A program made the translations under genes and the position numbers. From the NCBI GenBank assembly GCA_023447335.1, contig JAEXOD010000204.1:1-37901 (forward strand): a DNA stretch of 37,901 bases, read 5' to 3'. Positions 25,704 to 36,200 of this stretch are shown one piece after another (position 1 is the first letter of the stretch; each line of letters opens with the position of its first letter). The notes under the pieces are model-generated. The model did no database searches and was not told the DNA's origin. It worked only from the letters and a program-made list of their open reading frames with translations. The stretch comes from Bacteroidota bacterium (GTDB taxonomy: Bacteria; Bacteroidota; Ignavibacteria; Ignavibacteriales; Melioribacteraceae).

Positions 25704-27155
25704 TTAGTTCTTCTTTAATAAGTTAATAAATGCTTTTCTTTCCAAATCAGCTACTGCTATGTTATAATCAATTAATGCATTTAAGCTATTTAGCTTAGAA
25801 TCCGTTAATCTTAACTGAATTTGTGAAAGCTCGAAACCGGTGATTGTTCCGGACTTAAACCGTTCTACCGAAATTAAATAACTTTTTTCTGCAACTTCAA
25901 CCGATATGCTTAAAACCTGCACGCGTGCTTTGGCAGAAATTATTCTATTATAAGAAGTGGTAATTTCATTAATAATAGATTGTTCAATATTGGTTTTACT
26001 TAATTGTCTTAATTTATAATTTGCTTCGGCTGCTTCTGTTTCTCTTGAATTCTGTCCCCAATCCCAAACCGGAACCGACAAAGTAAAAACAACGCTTCTT
26101 GTATCTGCAAAATTATTAAAAATTTTATCAAACTCGGTATCGTTCTTATTTATTCCGTAATTTGCCGTTAATTCTGCTTTAATATTATTTTTACTGTCTA
26201 TTTCCTCTAAATTCAATTTACTAATATAAACATCATTTTCGGCATTCACTATATCAGGTCTGTTTTTTTTAGCACTTTCAATAGCTTCTTCCAAATTTAC
26301 TGTAAAATCCGAGAAGCTTAAATCAGTTTGTATATCGAAGTCATCAGAAAATGGAAGTCCTATTAACAACTTAAAATTGTTTTTTTCTTCTTCAAAATTT
26401 GTGGTTGCATTCAATAATTCGTTTTTTGCCGATGCTAAATCAACTTCAAGTTGTAATGCTTCAACTTCGGCAATAAGTCCGGCTTTAAATTTATTATCGG
26501 CAGTTTCATAAGAAACTTCTGTTTGCTTTACCTTTTCACCCGAAATTTCCATATTCTTCTTTGATTGATATAATCTATAAAAACTTGCCGTTACTCTATA
26601 AATTATATCTCGCTCGGTCTGAGTGTAATTTCTTTTTGCCTGTTCAAGATTAATTTCGGCTTTTTCTAAATTTGCTTTTTGACTATTAAATGTAAAAAGT
26701 GGTTGTCTTAACCTTAAACTAACATTAGAAAAATAATCGCGTGTTTTCGGTGTATTATCGCTAAACTGATCGCGTCCGAATATAGACCCGACTATTGAAA
26801 ATGTGCCGTTTGTAAAAATTATTGGTTGGTTTATAGAAAGCCTTCCTTCTAAAGTTGTGTAACCGACCGAATAAAATTGGTCACTTCCGGTGGCTGTATT
26901 AAATTTACTTGAAAGACTTCGATTATAGTTGGGTAAATCAAATTCTAAGTCAACTGATGAAAGTAAACCGAGTTTTACCGCCTCTAAAGATTTTTGGGAG
27001 CTCTCAAGTGTATACTGTGCAGATTTAACATTATAACTCTCTTTTAATGCTATCTTTAACGCTCCATCCAAAGTTAAAATTTCTTGTGCGTTAATTACTG
27101 AACTTATTAGAAGTAGAAACAAAATATTTTTCATGGTAAAATTGTATTTATTCAT
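25704..27155 (-). CDS. TolC family outer-membrane efflux protein
   Basis: A 483-residue outer-membrane channel of the TolC/OEP family. After the signal peptide (MKNILFLLLISSVINAQ) come two repeats of long amphipathic helices with barrel strands. Typical pieces are LTLDGALKIALKESYNVKSA, ISGEKVKQTEVSYETADNKF with KAGLIAEVEALQLEVDLA, and the second-half SVERFKSGTITGFELSQIQ. It would form the exit duct for the adaptor and permease encoded just upstream. The frame starts at 27155, overlapping the permease stop by 8 bp; an ATG at 27134 gives a more standard signal peptide and is an alternative start. Confidence 0.93.
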   Translation of the reverse strand: MNKYNFTMKNILFLLLISSVINAQEILTLDGALKIALKESYNVKSAQYTLESSQKSLEAVKLGLLSSVDLEFDLPNYNRSLSSKFNTATGSDQFYSVGYTTLEGRLSINQPIIFTNGTFSIVGSIFGRDQFSDNTPKTRDYFSNVSLRLRQPLFTFNSQKANLEKAEINLEQAKRNYTQTERDIIYRVTASFYRLYQSKKNMEISGEKVKQTEVSYETADNKFKAGLIAEVEALQLEVDLASAKNELLNATTNFEEEKNNFKLLIGLPFSDDFDIQTDLSFSDFTVNLEEAIESAKKNRPDIVNAENDVYISKLNLEEIDSKNNIKAELTANYGINKNDTEFDKIFNNFADTRSVVFTLSVPVWDWGQNSRETEAAEANYKLRQLSKTNIEQSIINEITTSYNRIISAKARVQVLSISVEVAEKSYLISVERFKSGTITGFELSQIQLRLTDSKLNSLNALIDYNIAVADLERKAFINLLKKN

Positions 27156-28446
27156 ATCTTAATGCCTCTATCGGATCTTTATCGGCAGCTTTTTTTGCCG
27201 GATATATACCAAAAATTAATCCCACACAAACCGAAACAGTAAACGCCAATATTACTGAAAAAGGAGTAATAACAGTTCTCCATTCCGCATAACTTGTAAT
27301 AATACTTGTGATTATATATCCCGTAATAATCCCGATAAAACCGCCTATTACACTAATAACAACCGCTTCATAAATAAACTGCTCTAAAACATCTTGTTTT
27401 GTAGCACCGATAGCTCGTCTAATTCCTATTTCTTTAGTCCTTTCTAAAATATTGGCAAGCATAATATTCATAATTCCAATACCTCCGACTAAAAGAGAAA
27501 TTCCGGCAATTGCCCCCATTACTACGTTAAATATCTTTTGTGTTTTTTGTTTTTGTTCTAATAATTGCTCGGGAATTATTACTTCATAATCTTTTACACC
27601 ATAGTGCTTTCTTTTTAATATTTTTTCTATTAACTCCGCAGTTTCTCTAATCGGTTTACCGTCTTTCACTTTTACGGTTAGTTGATTAACCGGTTTTCTA
27701 TCTGCAATATTTACGGATTGATCACCCATACCCCAGTAAACAACAAACATTCCGCCTTGTTGATTTTCTACAGGTTTCTCAAGTTTATATGTCATAGTTG
27801 TAAACGGAATATATATGTCGTCGTTAAAGTTTCTAAATCCTAGTTTTTCACCGCTTGAATTGCTTACGTTTTTCTTGTTTAAAACGCCTATTATTCTAAA
27901 CCATTGCGTACCGATTTTAATCTTCTTATCAATCGGCGTTTCAAACTTAAATAATTGTTCTTTAATTCCGCTACCAATAACACAAACAGGAGCATAATTA
28001 TTAATGTGAGATATATTAAAAAACTCTCCGTCTTCTGTTGAACTATTAAACGTGTTTGGGTAGTTTTCAGTAGTTCCGATAATATTAGTCTCTAAAAAAT
28101 CGGATTTATACATAACTTTAATTTTATACTCTAATTGTGGTGTAACTGCTTCAACAAACGGATTAATTGCCAATATTGAATTTGCATCGTTCAAATTTAA
28201 GCCCGGTGAAAAAGTGTTCTTTTCTTGAGCTCCGCTTGGCTTTTTGTCAATTTTTTTAATAATTATATTATTTGTACCGAGTAATTCAATTTGTTCTAAG
28301 GTTTCTTGCCTTGCACCTTCTCCGATAGATAACATTGCAATTACAGCCCCTACACCAAAAATAATTCCCAGCATTGTTAATGCTGTTCTAAGCATATTTG
28401 CTTTTAGCTCGGCAATACCAATCTTAAAATTTTCTATCTTATTCAT
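27148..28446 (-). CDS. MacB-like ABC transporter permease (FtsX family), no ATPase domain
   Basis: A 432-residue permease. A short cytoplasmic N-terminus precedes the first TM helix (about 17-40, LRTALTMLGIIFGVGAVIAM), followed by a large periplasmic MacB-core domain (about 45-300). Three C-terminal TM helices carry the FtsX signature (GAIAGISLLVGGIGIMNIM, then RTKEIGIRRAIGATKQDVL). True MacB carries an N-terminal ATPase; here there is no Walker A or B anywhere, so a separate ATPase subunit is required and none is encoded in the window. It overlaps the adaptor gene by 4 bp (ATGA) and TolC by 8 bp. The likely role is mechanotransmission-type export of a substrate that cannot be named. Confidence 0.92.
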   Translation of the reverse strand: MNKIENFKIGIAELKANMLRTALTMLGIIFGVGAVIAMLSIGEGARQETLEQIELLGTNNIIIKKIDKKPSGAQEKNTFSPGLNLNDANSILAINPFVEAVTPQLEYKIKVMYKSDFLETNIIGTTENYPNTFNSSTEDGEFFNISHINNYAPVCVIGSGIKEQLFKFETPIDKKIKIGTQWFRIIGVLNKKNVSNSSGEKLGFRNFNDDIYIPFTTMTYKLEKPVENQQGGMFVVYWGMGDQSVNIADRKPVNQLTVKVKDGKPIRETAELIEKILKRKHYGVKDYEVIIPEQLLEQKQKTQKIFNVVMGAIAGISLLVGGIGIMNIMLANILERTKEIGIRRAIGATKQDVLEQFIYEAVVISVIGGFIGIITGYIITSIITSYAEWRTVITPFSVILAFTVSVCVGLIFGIYPAKKAADKDPIEALRYE

Positions 28447-29741
28447 CTTTTATCTTCCGGAATTCCGGAGTTGTTTTCTGTTCCGTTTTCTTCTTCAACA
28501 AGCATCGGATCTTTTAAATAAATTAATTCGCCCCCTTTCAAACCTTTTTTAATTACAACAAAATCCTCGTTTTTTTCTCCCGTTTCTACTTTAATTTCTT
28601 CATACGAAGAGCCATCTTTTAAATAAACAACTTTAAATTTCCCTTTATCAAAAACTCCTTCTTGCGGAACAGAAATTACATTTGAAATTTGATTTATTAC
28701 AATTTTATTTGACGTTGTCATTCCCGGTTTTAAAATTTTTGAACGCCCTTTAATATCAACAAGTACTTCAAAAACCTTTATATTGGGGTCACTTCCTTTT
28801 TGTTTACCTAAAGAAGCTACGTTTGCAATAGTTCCCTCAAAAGTGCTATCTTGAAAAGCATCCAATTTAACTACAACTTTATTGCCTACTTTTATTTTAC
28901 TAACATCAACCTCATTAACAGATGTTAAACTTTGCATAAAGGATAAATCCGGTAATGTTACAATAGTAGCTCCGCCCCATGGGGTATCACCTATGGTATA
29001 CTTTCTTCCGTCATTAGACCAATTTGCGGCATAAACTACTAAACCTTCTGCCGGTGCTGTTAAAGTTAAAGCATCTAATACTCTTTTAGCTTCATCCAAA
29101 TCGTTTTGCCTTTGTCTAATTTCAATTTGCATCTTTTTTAATTCACTATTCTGAATTATCTTTTTGGATTCATACTCTTGTTTGGTTTGTAAATAACTTA
29201 GCTCATTTTTTTGATGATTAAGTTTCGCCTCTCGCTGTTTAGCTTCAGCCTCAAATTTCATTTGCTCTAAATTTAATTTTGAAAGCTCGAAACTTAATTC
29301 GGCACTTTTTAATTGTGATTCCATTTGTGCGTTTGAAGAAGCATGGTTTGCCAGTAATTTCTCTTTTTCCGATAAAGCCATTTCTAATTTTGACTGCTCC
29401 TCTTGTACTTTTGCTAACGATTCTGTAGGGTCAAATTTTACCAATACTTCTCCGGCAGAAACATATTTCCCTTCCGGAATTAGATAAACAATTTTTAAAG
29501 TGCCTCTTATTCTGGGAGCAGGAATTGTAATACTATTTTTTGCAATTAATTCACCGCTCTCGGCTAAAGATATTATAAAATTCCCTTTTTGAGCCTTATA
29601 TGTCGGTATTTCTTCTTTGGTAGATTTCCCTCCGAACAAAAATACAATTGCAATAATTAATACACAAAATAATACGATTGAAATAAATATTTTATTTCGT
29701 TTTGATAAATTTTCGATTTTTTCTTTAATTCTAATGTCCAT
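28443..29741 (-). CDS. HlyD/MacA-family periplasmic adaptor
   Basis: A 432-residue membrane-fusion protein. One N-terminal TM anchor (about 18-37, IFISIVLFCVLIIAIVFLFG) is followed by a split biotinyl-lipoyl domain (IPEGKYVSAGEVLVKFDP before the hairpin, LTAPAEGLVVYAANW after it). Between the halves is a long coiled-coil hairpin (about 110-225) rich in Glu/Lys/Gln, then beta-barrel and membrane-proximal domains (SVPQEGVF). It bridges permease and TolC. It is the first gene of the operon, with 247 bp of non-coding DNA in front that should contain the promoter; no clear consensus was found there. Confidence 0.93.
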   Translation of the reverse strand: MDIRIKEKIENLSKRNKIFISIVLFCVLIIAIVFLFGGKSTKEEIPTYKAQKGNFIISLAESGELIAKNSITIPAPRIRGTLKIVYLIPEGKYVSAGEVLVKFDPTESLAKVQEEQSKLEMALSEKEKLLANHASSNAQMESQLKSAELSFELSKLNLEQMKFEAEAKQREAKLNHQKNELSYLQTKQEYESKKIIQNSELKKMQIEIRQRQNDLDEAKRVLDALTLTAPAEGLVVYAANWSNDGRKYTIGDTPWGGATIVTLPDLSFMQSLTSVNEVDVSKIKVGNKVVVKLDAFQDSTFEGTIANVASLGKQKGSDPNIKVFEVLVDIKGRSKILKPGMTTSNKIVINQISNVISVPQEGVFDKGKFKVVYLKDGSSYEEIKVETGEKNEDFVVIKKGLKGGELIYLKDPMLVEEENGTENNSGIPEDKR

Positions 29742-29988
29742 TATTTCACTATAATTAATATTTAAACAAAATATTAATATAATAAAATTATTCTCTTAAT
29801 AAAATGAATAAGTTTTTGGTTATCTCAATTTTTTATCTGAATAGTTGGATTTGAAATTAGTAATTAATCTATTCAGGTTAACCCAATTAAACCGGAATAA
29901 ACAAGAAAGAAATAATCCTATAATGGTATATCAATGTTTTTCCGATATTCTCTTACAAACAAAAAAATATCCCTGCTTTTTTATTATT
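29742..29988. other. 247-bp intergenic region before the efflux operon
   Basis: AT-rich spacer between the histidine-kinase gene end and the efflux operon start, both on the minus strand. It should contain the end of the upstream transcript and the operon promoter. No strong hairpin terminator, -33/-7 pair, repeat or small gene is evident. Confidence 0.4.
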
Positions 29989-31587
29989 TTAATTAAAATA
30001 TTTTAATACAGTTTTCGTTAAAACGGGTAATGCTATTGGCTTAGTTAGATAATCTGAAAATACATCTGAATAAGATTGTCTATCGTTTTGTAAAACATAA
30101 GCAGATTGTGCAATAATCGGAATTTCGGGACGAACTTTGCGAATCATTTGAGCAGCAGTATGTCCGTCCATAACCGGCATTTTTATATCCATTAAAACTA
30201 AACCGATTTTGTTGTTTTTTTCACAAGTTTCGATTGCTTCTTTCCCGTTCCATGCATGTAAGATAATAAAATTAAGTTTTTTAAGGATTAATTCTAAGTA
30301 TAAATAATTAATTTCCTCATCCTCTGCTATCAATATAATTCTACTTTCTTCCCCTTTTTTTGATGAAACTTTTTTAAAATCTACATTATGTACCGGTTTA
30401 TACGGAATTGTAAAATAAAACGTTGTCCCTTTACCGTATTCCGATTCACACCAAATTTTGCCGCCTAAAAGTTCAACATATCCTTTTGCTATGGATAATC
30501 CAAGTCCAATACCTCCATATTCAAATTGGATACTTTTATCGGCTTGCCTAAATCTTTCAAAAATATAGTTAATGGCTTCAGGTGAAATACCTATTCCTGT
30601 ATCAGATACCGAAAAAACAAGCTGACCATCTTTAAGTTTATAATCAATTTTTACAAAACCGTGGTTAGTAAATTTAATGGCATTAGAAATTATATTTGCA
30701 ATAATTTGTGATAATTTCGATTTATCAGTATAGACCTCTACGTTTCTATCATGTAGAGCAAAAGATGCCGAGATAGTTAAATTTTTGTATACCGCCCTCT
30801 GTTCGTATTGCTCAACTAAATCCATTAAAAGTTTATTAACGGAAACTACATTAGTCTCAATTTTTTCTTGATTATTTTCTAAACCTGAAATTGTTAAAAC
30901 ATCTGTTACAATGTTTAGAAGTTGCTCGCTATTTTTTTGAATTATAGTAATAAAATTCTTTTTTTCTTCTTCTGAATATTCAGATTTATTTAATAATGCA
31001 CTAAACCCGTTAACGGCATTTAGCGGTGTTCTAATTTCGTGAGAAAGATTTTGCAAGAAGGAAGTTTTTAATCTATCACTATTTTCAGCTTCTGTTTTAG
31101 CCCTTATCAATTCTTCTTCAAACTTAATTCGCTCAGAAAAATCTCGTATTACAGATATAAGCAAATTTTTACCATACCAAAATACTTTGCTTAATGAAAC
31201 TTGTACGTTAATATCTTCATTTGAGTTTATCGGTTTACAAATTAAGTTAACTATTTGAGGGGTTCCTTTTAAAACAATTTCAAAAATTTCTTCAAGTGTT
31301 TTTATATCCGCATCAGGCAACAATAATTTAAACAAACTTAAATTTTTATATTCCCCTTCAATTAAATTAAAAAACTTTTCTGCTTGTTTGTTTAAAAAAT
31401 AAATTGTTCCCTTTTGATCGTGAATAACCAATGAATCATTTATACTATTAAAAGCATTTGTTAAATTTAAGTATCCTGTTTCCAATTCATAAATTTTGGA
31501 TTGTAATTCGGGGTAATAACTCTTTTTAAAAGAATTTTCACCTAAACCAATAATTTTATCGCGCTGTTGTTCAAAATTTTCATTCAT
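29989..31587 (-). CDS. Cytosolic hybrid sensor histidine kinase (PAS-HisKA-HATPase-REC)
   Basis: A 532-residue soluble kinase without TM segments. A short helix leads to a PAS domain (about 40-150, NDSLVIHDQKGTIYFLNKQA). The HisKA dimerisation domain has phospho-acceptor His183 (LSHEIRTPLNAVNGF), and the HATPase domain has N-box IIANIISNAIKFTN, G1 SDTGIGIS, F-box FERF and G2 GGIGLGLSIAKG. The C-terminal receiver (about 416-530) has acidic pair EDEE, phospho-acceptor Asp467 (LVLMDIKMPVMDG), Ser495 and Lys517 (LTKPI). No DNA-binding output exists, so phosphate must pass to an unlinked partner. Its ATG directly follows the TAA of the alcohol dehydrogenase gene, an unusual coupling. Confidence 0.94.
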   Translation of the reverse strand: MNENFEQQRDKIIGLGENSFKKSYYPELQSKIYELETGYLNLTNAFNSINDSLVIHDQKGTIYFLNKQAEKFFNLIEGEYKNLSLFKLLLPDADIKTLEEIFEIVLKGTPQIVNLICKPINSNEDINVQVSLSKVFWYGKNLLISVIRDFSERIKFEEELIRAKTEAENSDRLKTSFLQNLSHEIRTPLNAVNGFSALLNKSEYSEEEKKNFITIIQKNSEQLLNIVTDVLTISGLENNQEKIETNVVSVNKLLMDLVEQYEQRAVYKNLTISASFALHDRNVEVYTDKSKLSQIIANIISNAIKFTNHGFVKIDYKLKDGQLVFSVSDTGIGISPEAINYIFERFRQADKSIQFEYGGIGLGLSIAKGYVELLGGKIWCESEYGKGTTFYFTIPYKPVHNVDFKKVSSKKGEESRIILIAEDEEINYLYLELILKKLNFIILHAWNGKEAIETCEKNNKIGLVLMDIKMPVMDGHTAAQMIRKVRPEIPIIAQSAYVLQNDRQSYSDVFSDYLTKPIALPVLTKTVLKYFN

Positions 31588-32760
31588 TTACAAAGCTTCG
31601 CTATAAATTGTAGCTAAATCATTTTTTGTAGGTGCTTTGGGATTAGTTGCATTGCAAGGATCTTTTATTGCTTTATCTGAAAGTGCAGAAATAATATCTG
31701 TCTTTACCCCTTTATTTTTTAAAGTATCAACAATTGTAACTTTTTTCTTAAATTCTATTAAATAATCAATCAGTTTTGATTTTATTGCATTTACAGGCAA
31801 ATCTTCCACATGCAGATTTAATATTTTAGCAATATTTTTATACCTTTCGTGCGCGCTATCAAAATTATAATCTACAACATGCGGCAATAAAATTGCATTA
31901 CACTCTCCGTGAGGTAAATCCATATATCCGCCTAAACTATGAGCCAAAGAATGCACGCATCCCAAACTTGCATTCGAAAAAGCTAATCCTGCATATAAGC
32001 TTCCAAGTGCTGTTTTCCCTCGGGCTTGCAAGTTATCGGGAAGCAATATAGTTGTCATTAAATTTTCATGAATTAGTTTTATAGCCTCGGTTGCATATAA
32101 ATCTGTAAAAGGAGAATTTGCGTTTGATACATACGCTTCAAATGCATGTGACAGTGCATCCATTCCCGTACAGGCTGTTAAATAGCTATCCATAGATTGT
32201 AATGCTATCGGATCAATAAGCGAAACATCCGGAACCAAAGCTTTACTGATAATAGCCATTTTATATTTTTCTTTTGAATTATTTATTATGGCAAATTGTG
32301 ATACGTCTGCAGATGACCCGGCAGTAGTAGGAACACAAATTAACGGAGGTGTTGGTTTTTCAATTTTATCAATCCCCTCAAAATATTCTATATCTTTAAA
32401 ATTTGTTGCTACTATTCCTATTCCCTTTGCACAATCTAAAACACTCCCTCCGCCTAATGCAAGAATTATGTTACATTTATTTTGCTTAAATATCTCTGCA
32501 CCTTTCATCACTTCATAATCACGCGGATTGGGCGAAATTTCATCGTAAATGATATACGGAAGTCCTTCCTTTTGCAACATTAATTCTAACTCGCTTACAA
32601 GCATAGTTGCCCGTAGCCCTTTATCCGTTACCAACATTATATTTTCGGCGGCAAGTTTTTTGCAATAATTTGCCGCGAGTTTTCTTGCATCAACACCAAA
32701 AATATATTCAGGTGCTACAAATTTACGTAATGCTAGTTCAATATTTCCGCTATGTCTCAT
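31588..32760 (-). CDS. Iron-containing alcohol dehydrogenase
   Basis: A 390-residue group III (Fe-dependent) alcohol dehydrogenase. The NAD(P) site is GGGS at residues 103-106 (LALGGGSVLDCAKG). The iron ligands are Asp201, His205 (DALSHAFEAY), His270 and His284 (VHSLAHSLGGYMDLPHGECN). The fold and PTTAGSSADVSQF motif match the family. Substrate specificity (ethanol, butanol, lactaldehyde, propanediol) is not readable. The gene is followed without spacing by a hybrid histidine kinase and begins 92 bp downstream of the ABM-like gene. Confidence 0.93.
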   Translation of the reverse strand: MRHSGNIELALRKFVAPEYIFGVDARKLAANYCKKLAAENIMLVTDKGLRATMLVSELELMLQKEGLPYIIYDEISPNPRDYEVMKGAEIFKQNKCNIILALGGGSVLDCAKGIGIVATNFKDIEYFEGIDKIEKPTPPLICVPTTAGSSADVSQFAIINNSKEKYKMAIISKALVPDVSLIDPIALQSMDSYLTACTGMDALSHAFEAYVSNANSPFTDLYATEAIKLIHENLMTTILLPDNLQARGKTALGSLYAGLAFSNASLGCVHSLAHSLGGYMDLPHGECNAILLPHVVDYNFDSAHERYKNIAKILNLHVEDLPVNAIKSKLIDYLIEFKKKVTIVDTLKNKGVKTDIISALSDKAIKDPCNATNPKAPTKNDLATIYSEAL

Positions 32761-32852
32761 ACTTATATTCCCCTATTATAAGCGAATTATAATATCGTTA
32801 ACTTTTATAATAAAGTCAAGAAAATATGAGACTTTGAGCCAATATTTTTTTG

Positions 32853-33212
32853 TTATTTTTCAAAACCGGCGTAATGAGGCATATAAATAGGATTAAACCC
32901 CGCAACCGCATTTTTTACTCTTTCGTCAGGCTCTCCGTAAACAATAAACCGAGTAAGTTTAAAATAGCTGTTAAATCTTTCATTGAATTTTTCGGCAAAT
33001 ATAGCAAGATGTGCCAATACCGAATCGTTATCTCTATACCTGTCAATCATTGTACATTTTGTAAAATCTTCGGTAATAAACCATTCATTACTTAATGTAC
33101 CTGATTCATCCATAATTGCAGCTTCAAACACATCTTTCATAAATAATTCAATTTTATTTTTATCATTTTCTAAAATATCAAGTTCAACAATCCAAAATAT
33201 TTTGCTTTTCAT
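32853..33212 (-). CDS. Small ABM-like (dimeric alpha/beta barrel) protein
   Basis: A 119-residue soluble protein that looks like an antibiotic-biosynthesis-monooxygenase/YgiN-like ferredoxin fold. It has a first beta strand (KIFWIVELDIL), a helix (NKIELFMKDVFEAAIMDESG) and a second strand leading to an ITEDFTKCTMIDRYRDNDSV pair. A helix with LAHLAIFAEKFNERFN and a final strand (FIVYGEP) complete it. Such proteins range from quinol monooxygenases to non-enzymatic dimers; no cofactor site is visible. It lies 14 bp downstream of the endonuclease gene and is probably on the same transcript. Confidence 0.65.
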   Translation of the reverse strand: MKSKIFWIVELDILENDKNKIELFMKDVFEAAIMDESGTLSNEWFITEDFTKCTMIDRYRDNDSVLAHLAIFAEKFNERFNSYFKLTRFIVYGEPDERVKNAVAGFNPIYMPHYAGFEK

Positions 33213-33226
33213 TTTATACCTAATAT

Positions 33227-36200
33227 TTATTTTAATACAATCATTTTTTTAGATTCCGAAAAATACCCGCTTCTTAAATTATAAATATATACACCGGCAG
33301 CTAAATTATCTGAATTGAAATTAAATGTATATTGACCTCTTGTTCTATACTCTTTAAACAATGTTCTTACTTCGTTTCCTAAAATATCATATAGTTTAAG
33401 TTCAACAATTCCGTCTTTTGGAATTTGATATTTGATAATTGTTGAAGGATTAAACGGATTAGGATAATTTTGATATAATTTATAATTAAAATTTGTCAAA
33501 AAACCTTCGGCGTAAATAATTTCGCTAAAACTAAACTGTCCGTCAGTATCAACTTGTTTAAGTCTGTATGCCGTTTTTTCTATGGATTTATTAATATCTG
33601 TAAAACTATACTCGTTTTTTACGTTACTGTTCCCTTTTCCGTTAACAAAGCCTATTTTTTCCCAAGTTTCTCCGGTTTGTTTTTGTACTTCGAAGCCTAA
33701 ATTGTTTATTTCGGTATCGGTTTGCCAGTTTAATATTACTTTGTCGTTATTTCTAATAGCTCCGAATGAATGTAATTCCACCGGCAACATATTTTCAGGG
33801 TTTGAAACGTAAATATCGTCAAAAATAGAAAAATCAGTATCAACTGTATTATGATTATATAAAAGCATTAAATAAGGTAAACTAATATTTGTAAAAGTTG
33901 TATTGGTCGCGCTTCCTATTAATGTATTTGTTAATCTTGTGTCTGTTCTAATAAACGAACCGGCATTTAGATCACCGTATAAAGTCCAAACATTGTCGGA
34001 AGGATTATATGTAACTTTAATACTTGCATAATTATATGATACATTTTCGCTACCAGTGATAAAAGGTGTGATTTTTGAATTCAGATTAATACCGTTTTCA
34101 AAATAAACTAATTTTACCGGATCAGGAGTTCCGGAATTTCCTTCAATAACCGCGTAACCGTTTGCTGTTGTTATATCAGTAGAAGACGCAGCTAAAATAA
34201 ACGCTACCCCATAATTGCCGCTATCAAAACCGGAAGGTGCATCTCTGTTTTGCCTCATGTTAAATGACCAAGTAAGAATTTTATTAGCATTTCCTAAAGT
34301 TGTAGGATAATTTTGAATATTCGATAAATCGATATATGCTCTTTCTCTACCCGCTGATGAATATGAGCTTATCATCAATAAATTTGAAGTTATTGAAACT
34401 AAACCTGATGTAGTTTCAGTCTTAGACCAAGCCATTCCCAATGCACTATTTCCCAAACTTGAATTATTCGCTCTATTAAAATCATCTAATAAGCTAACTG
34501 TATAAGCTGTTATTGCAGTAGTAGTTGCGTTTGCAGTCGGAGGAACACCGTCTATTTTATAATTTCTTCTAAAATTGTCTCCGGAATACGAAAACACTTT
34601 AATATAGTATGTTGTGCTCGACGTTAATCCTGTAAACAAGTAATTGTTTACATCTGAATAACTAATATGTACCACTCCGCTTCCGTCTCCTAAGTCGGTA
34701 TCATCTTCTTCTGCAGCTCCGTCATTCGGGTTTGTGAATGTACCTGTCGTATTTATCATTATCCAATATCCTTCAGGTAAGTTAACACCTATTGCTTCTT
34801 CCCAGTTAACTTTAAAACTTGTTGAAGTAATATCACTTATGTTAACATTAGCAGGGTAGTTGGTAGGTTCCGGAATTACTAAAGTTGTTGCACTTGCGGT
34901 AGGCGGTACTCCGTCAGTTTTATAATTAATCTGTGAACCGCTTCCTGCGTACGAGAATATTTTTACATAATATGTCGTATTGTCACTTAAACCGTTTAAT
35001 GCGTAATAATTAATATCATTATGACTTATATTAGCAACAGCTACTCCTTCATCGGCGTTTATATAATCATTATAAATAATTCCGTCTGTAGGATTTGTAA
35101 ATGTACCGGTTGTATTAACTAAAATTAAATACCCATCCGGTAAATTCGTCCCTGTAGCATCTGTCCAATTCACTCTGAAACCCGAGTATCCTGAATTGCT
35201 TGTTGTAACCGAAGTCGGATAGTTAGTTGGTTCTTCCACCGGTAAAATTGAATTTGCTTGAGGGGAGGTTCCGCCAATTTTATAGTTAATTGAAGTAGTC
35301 GTACCATTATAAGAATATGCAGTAAAATAATATGTTTTTGCAGGGTTTAATCCGGTAAACGTATAATTATCGGCTGCGGAATAATTAATATAAACAACTG
35401 CCTTCCCGTCACTTAGATCAGTATCCGATGTATACACCGAACCATCTATGGGAATAAAATATGCATCTTTATCATATGCAACTATTAGATAACCTGACGG
35501 CGAGGTGGTTCCTGCCAATGCATCCGTCCAATTCAATGTTATTTGAGTTTTATCTCCGTTTAAAGTAGCCGTAAAGTTTGTGGGAAAGTTTGTAGGCTCT
35601 GTTGCATAACTTGGGGATAATTTTGATACATCATTAAAATTAATATAATTTACATATTCGGGATGGTCAACAAAAGGATTTCTATTCTTTTGAATAGATT
35701 CGATATAATCATTCCTCTCTACTTCCCATTTATCGGGAGGATCTGCTTTATGCCAAGCCAACAGAAGACTTAAATCTTGAGGAGCTTCACTTATTGAGGG
35801 AAGTCTGGTGTTATTTAACCAATTAAATGACCAATTTAATCCGTTAACTCCATGATATCTTACACACATATATAATAAAGCGCGTGCAGCATCCCCTTTA
35901 TGTCCTTCCTTCGGCTCAAATACATTTTGATTTGATGAATTTTTACCATATGTACTTAACATATAAGAACTTGTCATAGTACTAACTTCACCAAGCGGGT
36001 GATTACTTCTTACTGCGTTGGCATCGTCTTGATTTGTGGGGAATAAATGATGTTGATCCGCATATTCGTTTGTAGTCTTTGAATCATAACTTGGCATCCA
36101 ACTATGGCACCATGTATGTTCTCTGCTAAATGGTATCCAAGCAAACGGCGGCGTATAAACATAATCTTCGCCTGAATATACGCAAGTAACTACTCTTTGT

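Noticed and set aside
27148..28446. Permease as a complete MacB with ATPase
   Set aside because: No P-loop, signature motif or Walker B sequence is present; the protein begins directly with the first TM region.
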